Below, piece after piece: positions 60,212 to 64,000 of a stretch of DNA of 64,000 nt. Below the pieces are notes generated by a model that was not told the DNA's origin, did not search any database, and saw nothing but the letters and a program-made list of their open reading frames with translations. The translations under genes were made by a program, and so were the position numbers. Numbering within the stretch: the stretch's first letter is position 1; every line of letters starts with the position of its first letter. This stretch comes from Alphaproteobacteria bacterium (GTDB lineage: Bacteria > Pseudomonadota > Alphaproteobacteria > Rhizobiales > Devosiaceae), in NCBI GenBank assembly GCA_018828145.1, contig JAHJWO010000053.1, positions 124,001-188,000 on the forward strand. The letters are read 5' to 3'.

Positions 60212-61291
60212 TCAGCTCGAGTGGTAGGCGATGCCCTCCGCGTCGAAGATGTGCATCTCGCTGCGCGCGGCAGCGAGCGACACCGTTGCGCCCGGCTCCA
60301 GCGCGCTCTTGCCACCATCCTCGGCGACGACAAGGGACCCGTCGGGCAGCCGCACATGCACCAGCGTCCGGTCGCCCAAACGCTCCATGATTTCGACAAC
60401 TCCCGAGATGGAACCACCCGCGGTGACCTTGAGCGCGTCAGGCCGCACGCCCAGGGTGAGCCCATCGCCCGAAGGCAGGTTCGCTATCGGAATCTCGGTG
60501 GCGATGGAAACGCCGCCAGCATTGACCACGGCCTGCCCGTCGCTCTCGGCAATCGAACTGACAGGCAGGAAGTTCATCGCCGGCGAGCCGACGAACGCTG
60601 CCACGAAGCGGGAGGCCGGACGGGAGTAGACTTCCATCGGCGTCCCGATCTGCTCGATCCTGCGGTTGTTCATCACCACAATGCGGGACGCCAGGGTCAT
60701 CGCCTCGGTCTGGTCATGCGTCACGAAGACCATCGTCGTGCCGATACGCTGGTGCAGTTGCGCCAGTTCGACGCGGGTACGAACGCGCAGGCTTGCATCG
60801 AGATTGCTCAGCGGCTCGTCCAGCAAAAAGGCCCTGGGTTCGCGCACGATGGCACGTCCGATGGCGACGCGCTGGCGCTGGCCACCCGACAGCTGGCTTG
60901 GTCGCCGTTCCAGCAGCGCGCCGATCTCGAGCATGCGTGCCGCATCTTCGACCCGACGCGCGATCTCGGCTTTGTCGGTGCCGACATTCTGCAGGCCGAA
61001 GCTCATGTTCTCCCGCACCGTCATATGCGGATAGAGCGCGTAATTCTGGAACACCATGGCCACGCCGCGCTGATTGGGCGGCAACTGGTCGACCCTGGTG
61101 TCCCCGATATGGATCTGCCCCCCATTGACCTCTTCGAGGCCCGCGATCATCCGCAGCAAGGTGGACTTGCCGCAGCCCGATGGGCCCAGGAAGACAATGA
61201 ACTCGCCGGACTTGATGTGCATGGAGACGCTATCGAGCACCTGCACCTGCCCATAGGACTTGCTGACGTCGGACAGCACGATATCGGCCAT
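60212..61291 (-). CDS. Sugar ABC transporter ATPase (MalK/UgpC family)
   Basis: 359 residues from the ATG at 61291 behind AGGAGGAAG. Walker A GPSGCGKST near 36-44, signature LSGGQRQR near 134-141 and Walker B FLLDEPLSNLD. The C-terminal TOBE domain is complete. Lies between the GH2 gene and the binding-protein gene on the same strand, so ATPase, binding protein and permeases form one operon. Confidence 0.94.
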   Translation of the reverse strand: MADIVLSDVSKSYGQVQVLDSVSMHIKSGEFIVFLGPSGCGKSTLLRMIAGLEEVNGGQIHIGDTRVDQLPPNQRGVAMVFQNYALYPHMTVRENMSFGLQNVGTDKAEIARRVEDAARMLEIGALLERRPSQLSGGQRQRVAIGRAIVREPRAFLLDEPLSNLDASLRVRTRVELAQLHQRIGTTMVFVTHDQTEAMTLASRIVVMNNRRIEQIGTPMEVYSRPASRFVAAFVGSPAMNFLPVSSIAESDGQAVVNAGGVSIATEIPIANLPSGDGLTLGVRPDALKVTAGGSISGVVEIMERLGDRTLVHVRLPDGSLVVAEDGGKSALEPGATVSLAAARSEMHIFDAEGIAYHSS

Positions 61292-61349
61292 GACTTCCTC
61301 CTCTTTTTGGCCAGCGCAGCTTTGCTGTCTTCTGGTCCACATCGTCATC

Positions 61350-61376
61350 CACTCTCGCCCTTGGGGAGAAGGGGAG
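61350..61376. repeat. Degenerate copy of the CT/GA-rich palindrome
   Basis: TCTCGCCC and GGGGAGA pair with one bulge just past the GH2 stop codon on the minus strand. It resembles the palindromes at 4214 and 13519 but is less regular. Confidence 0.35.
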
Positions 61377-61391
61377 CACTCCGCTCGGTTC

Positions 61392-64000
61392 CTAGCGGTC
61401 CACCGGCAATTCCACAGTCGCCATCACCAGTGCGTCGAACAGAGCCGCCGCCACTGGATCGGCGCCCGGCGCTTCGCGCATCAGTCGGAATGTCGTCGCC
61501 ACGACCCCACCCCGGCCCACGCGCTTCTCGCCGATGATCGCCGCCGGTTTGTGAACCCAGCCCACGACAATGCCGGCATGGACATTGCTGCCGAACTCCC
61601 AGGGCCGGAAACCGGTCAGCAGATGATGCGGCACCACGCCTGAGAAGCTGAGATCGAAGATCGGTCCACCCGGAATATTGGCAAACGGACCATCGCGGCG
61701 AATCCATGAGAAGCCGGCGATCCAGTCACCGCGCCAGATCGTGCCATCGCGCTCGACCAGGCTGATCCCGGGCAGATGCTGGTCGAGACTGGGGCGGAAC
61801 TTCTTGCCATCGGCCACGATGCTGCGGTGCGGCAGCTCGCCGTCCGGCATGTCGGTGCGCAGGTTCCTGTTTGTCTCCACCGTCCCGTCGGCCAGGATGA
61901 GGAAGCGGCCCCCGGCCTTCATGACTTCCACGTCGGCCCCGTCGACGGCATGGCAGAGCACGATATCGGCCTGCTCGGCCGAGACCACGCTATAGCCCAG
62001 GCCCCTCGCATAGGTGGCAAGGGCCGCATCGGCGGCGGCGATGGTCGGCATGCCCGAGGTGTCGCGCCTGGAATAGAGGGCGATGTCGCAGCTATTGCGC
62101 GCCACGACATCGCCGCCAGCCTCGAGCGCAAAATCAAGACGTGCCATGCGGCTCTCGCCGGTGGCCGGGAGGTCGATCTTGAGCGCCTGCGGGCTGGTAG
62201 TCGAGACAGGGCCGGTCGCGGCAAGGACCACCGAACCGGAAGCGTCCCCCGACCAGCGCAGGGTCGCGCCGTCAGGCAGTGCCTTGCCGCCGGTGGCGAT
62301 CGTCACTTCGACCGCCAGCCTCTCGCCAGCATAGGCCGAGTAGCGCTCGGGCCGTGGCACGATCACCGTGTCGGCATTGATCTGGGCAAAGACGTCGTGG
62401 AACACGCGTGGATTGCGTTCGATGTCCATGAGGCCATTGGCTTCCCAATGGACGTCGGTCAGCTCGGTGATCACGTAGCCCATGATCGAGCAATAGCGAC
62501 GCATCTCCTCGATCTGGTAGCGCAGGTTCATGAACTGGTACCACTGCACGTTTTCGATGAAGCCATCGAACGAGCCGAAGGTGCGGTGCAGGTCGAGCGA
62601 GGCGAAGCGCTCCTCGATGCCGTGCGGCAGGGCAACGCCGTCGCCCCACAGCGAACCGGTCTCGAACCAGTCCGGCTCGCTGCCGTCCTCCTTGCGCAGG
62701 AGCTTCGGGTCCGGCAGGCCCCAGACGCCAAATTCGGACACGACCAGCGGCTCATCGCCGGTTCGCTCGGCATCGCCGAGTGGCGAAAAGGTCCAGTCGG
62801 CGCCACCGGCGAACTGGGCTGTGATGTCATCCCATTCCTGTCGCCGCTCGGGCACCGAGCGATAGTAGTGATAGTCGTTGAGGTCCGTCTTCATATGGAA
62901 GTTGGGGAAACAGGCCGAGTTGTCGACCACGAGACGCGTCTTGTCTTCGGCCTTGAGCCAGTCGTAGCTGTCCTTGAGCCACTGCCGGTGCTCGGCATTC
63001 TCCATCAGACGCGTGCCCCAATCCTCGTTGATCAGTGTCCAGGCGATGATCGAGGGATGGTTGCGGTCACGCTTGAGAATGCCTTCCATCGTCTCGCGCA
63101 TGCGCCGAGCCGAGGCGCTGGTGAAGTTGGCGACATTGGGCACTTCGGTCCAGACCAAGAGGCCCAGGCGGTCGGCAACTTCGTAATAGCGCGGGTCGGG
63201 CACCTTGATGTGGCAGCGCAGCAGGTTCAGCCCAAGATGCTTGGCCTTGCGCGCCTGGTCTTCCAGGAACTCCAGCGACGGCGGCGTGTAGATGCCATCC
63301 GGGTAATAGTCCTGGTCGAGCGCACCACGTATATAGATAGGCTTGCCGTTGAGCAGGATTTGTCCGCCCCTGGCCTCGATGGTGCGGAAGCCGAATGTCT
63401 CGACGCGCTTGTCGGTGCCCAGGTCGACCACGAGCGAATAGAGGCTCGGCTCATCCGTCGACCAGAGCCGCGCATTGGCGACCCTCAGGCTCGCGGTTGC
63501 AGATGCCCCGGCCGTGACGCCGGCTTTCGCCACGACATTTCCGCCAGCATCGAGCACCGACAACTGCACCGGCTTGCCGTTTGCGGCAGCAGAAGTGCCA
63601 AGCTCGACGTGAGCAACGCCATCGGTACCAGCGCTGATTACGATGCTTTCGACATGCGCCGGATCCCGCGCTTCGAGTGCCACCGACTGCCACAGCCCGC
63701 CAATGCGGCCATACCAGCTGATCTTGCCATGCGGCACTTCGCCGAACGGATAGTCGGGATAGGCGCGCTGATCGGCCGAAGGCATGGTCACGCGCACTTC
63801 GAGTTCGTTGCTCGACTTCAGCGCCGAGGCCGGCAGCACGATTTCGAATGGCAGGAAGGCGCCCTCATGGCTGCCGATCGCCTGCCCGTTGAGCAGCACT
63901 TCGCAGAAATAGCTAACGGCGCCGAACTGCAGCGCCAGCTCCTGGGTGCCCCACCCCTCGGGCAGCGCGAAGCTGCGCTTGTAGACGGCACGGCCGCTGG
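61392..64000 (-). CDS. Glycoside hydrolase family 2 enzyme, 5' end cut by window edge
   Basis: 869 codons visible; the N-terminus lies beyond 64000, and the frame is open through the edge. Visible order: GH2 jelly-roll (LLNGQAIGSHEGAFLPFE), immunoglobulin-like domain, then the barrel with AWTLINEDWG (acid/base Glu in the NE motif) and PLVVSEFGVWG (nucleophile Glu). A further ~250 residues form additional beta domains and an amidotransferase-like fold (ILADG, ADIVLCHAVDG). Beta-glucuronidase, beta-galactosidase and beta-mannosidase are all possible. Heads the downstream sugar transporter operon. Confidence 0.9.
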   Translation of the reverse strand, partial: SGRAVYKRSFALPEGWGTQELALQFGAVSYFCEVLLNGQAIGSHEGAFLPFEIVLPASALKSSNELEVRVTMPSADQRAYPDYPFGEVPHGKISWYGRIGGLWQSVALEARDPAHVESIVISAGTDGVAHVELGTSAAANGKPVQLSVLDAGGNVVAKAGVTAGASATASLRVANARLWSTDEPSLYSLVVDLGTDKRVETFGFRTIEARGGQILLNGKPIYIRGALDQDYYPDGIYTPPSLEFLEDQARKAKHLGLNLLRCHIKVPDPRYYEVADRLGLLVWTEVPNVANFTSASARRMRETMEGILKRDRNHPSIIAWTLINEDWGTRLMENAEHRQWLKDSYDWLKAEDKTRLVVDNSACFPNFHMKTDLNDYHYYRSVPERRQEWDDITAQFAGGADWTFSPLGDAERTGDEPLVVSEFGVWGLPDPKLLRKEDGSEPDWFETGSLWGDGVALPHGIEERFASLDLHRTFGSFDGFIENVQWYQFMNLRYQIEEMRRYCSIMGYVITELTDVHWEANGLMDIERNPRVFHDVFAQINADTVIVPRPERYSAYAGERLAVEVTIATGGKALPDGATLRWSGDASGSVVLAATGPVSTTSPQALKIDLPATGESRMARLDFALEAGGDVVARNSCDIALYSRRDTSGMPTIAAADAALATYARGLGYSVVSAEQADIVLCHAVDGADVEVMKAGGRFLILADGTVETNRNLRTDMPDGELPHRSIVADGKKFRPSLDQHLPGISLVERDGTIWRGDWIAGFSWIRRDGPFANIPGGPIFDLSFSGVVPHHLLTGFRPWEFGSNVHAGIVVGWVHKPAAIIGEKRVGRGGVVATTFRLMREAPGADPVAAALFDALVMATVELPVDR

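Overview
The window looks like a stretch of chromosome from a GC-rich alphaproteobacterium of the order Hyphomicrobiales. A Devosia-like organism is my best guess, but that is inference from gene families and gene order. Supporting signs are the order aminotransferase - homoserine dehydrogenase - glpX - recJ, the DUF192 gene next to a double cold-shock-domain gene, a DUF2842 gene beside heme A synthase, and the large number of sugar ABC transporters. Both edges cut genes: an amidase at position 1 and a glycoside hydrolase family 2 gene at position 64000. I found no insertion sequence, phage or CRISPR array.

Layout. 1-5.6 kb: a minus-strand operon with a sugar-type ABC transporter (binding protein, two permeases, ATPase) and an amidase. 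A striking doubled palindromic operator lies upstream of the binding-protein gene. 5.9-11.1 kb: small envelope and unknown proteins, an ArsR-type regulator, a hemolysin III family protein, DUF192, a double cold-shock protein, glyoxalase I and an M15-type lipoprotein. 11.2-17.0 kb: two tRNA-Glu genes, then an ECF sigma factor with a ChrR-type anti-sigma and an SDR gene. These face an opposing operon for membrane fatty acid modification (FAD oxidoreductase, DUF1365, cyclopropane synthase family). Both units carry the same TGATCC-N18-TANNA promoter, so they probably form one regulon of the singlet-oxygen-response type. 17-22.8 kb: recJ, glpX, hom (with an unusual N-terminal HTH-like domain) and an aminotransferase. 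23.2-27.8 kb: a glycosyltransferase, a VOC protein, an SdpR/SdpI-like module with a second SdpI-like gene, and rpsI/rplM. 28-29.6 kb: heme A synthase and two small membrane proteins.

29.6-39.1 kb: an exopolysaccharide locus with a polysaccharide deacetylase, a chain-length protein with a degenerate kinase domain, a Wza-like lipoprotein, a glycosyltransferase, a priming sugar transferase, an unknown exported protein and a Wzy-like polymerase. No flippase is visible. 39-42.9 kb: two phosphotransferases, tRNA-Pro, a Tat-exported dioxygenase-fold protein paired with a ferric-reductase-like membrane protein, and a small P-loop kinase.

43.1-57 kb: a carbohydrate catabolic island. A minus-strand operon (IlvD/Edd dehydratase, amidohydrolase, DHDPS-like aldolase, SDR) diverges from a Gfo/Idh/MocA oxidoreductase and a GntR/FCD regulator. 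These are followed by a GH39-type glycosidase and an Opp/Dpp-type transporter. Near-identical sites of the type TTATTGTCAATAA in the two divergent promoter regions suggest a single regulon under the GntR protein. 57-64 kb: a second sugar ABC transporter operon preceded by a GH2 glycosidase, all on the minus strand.
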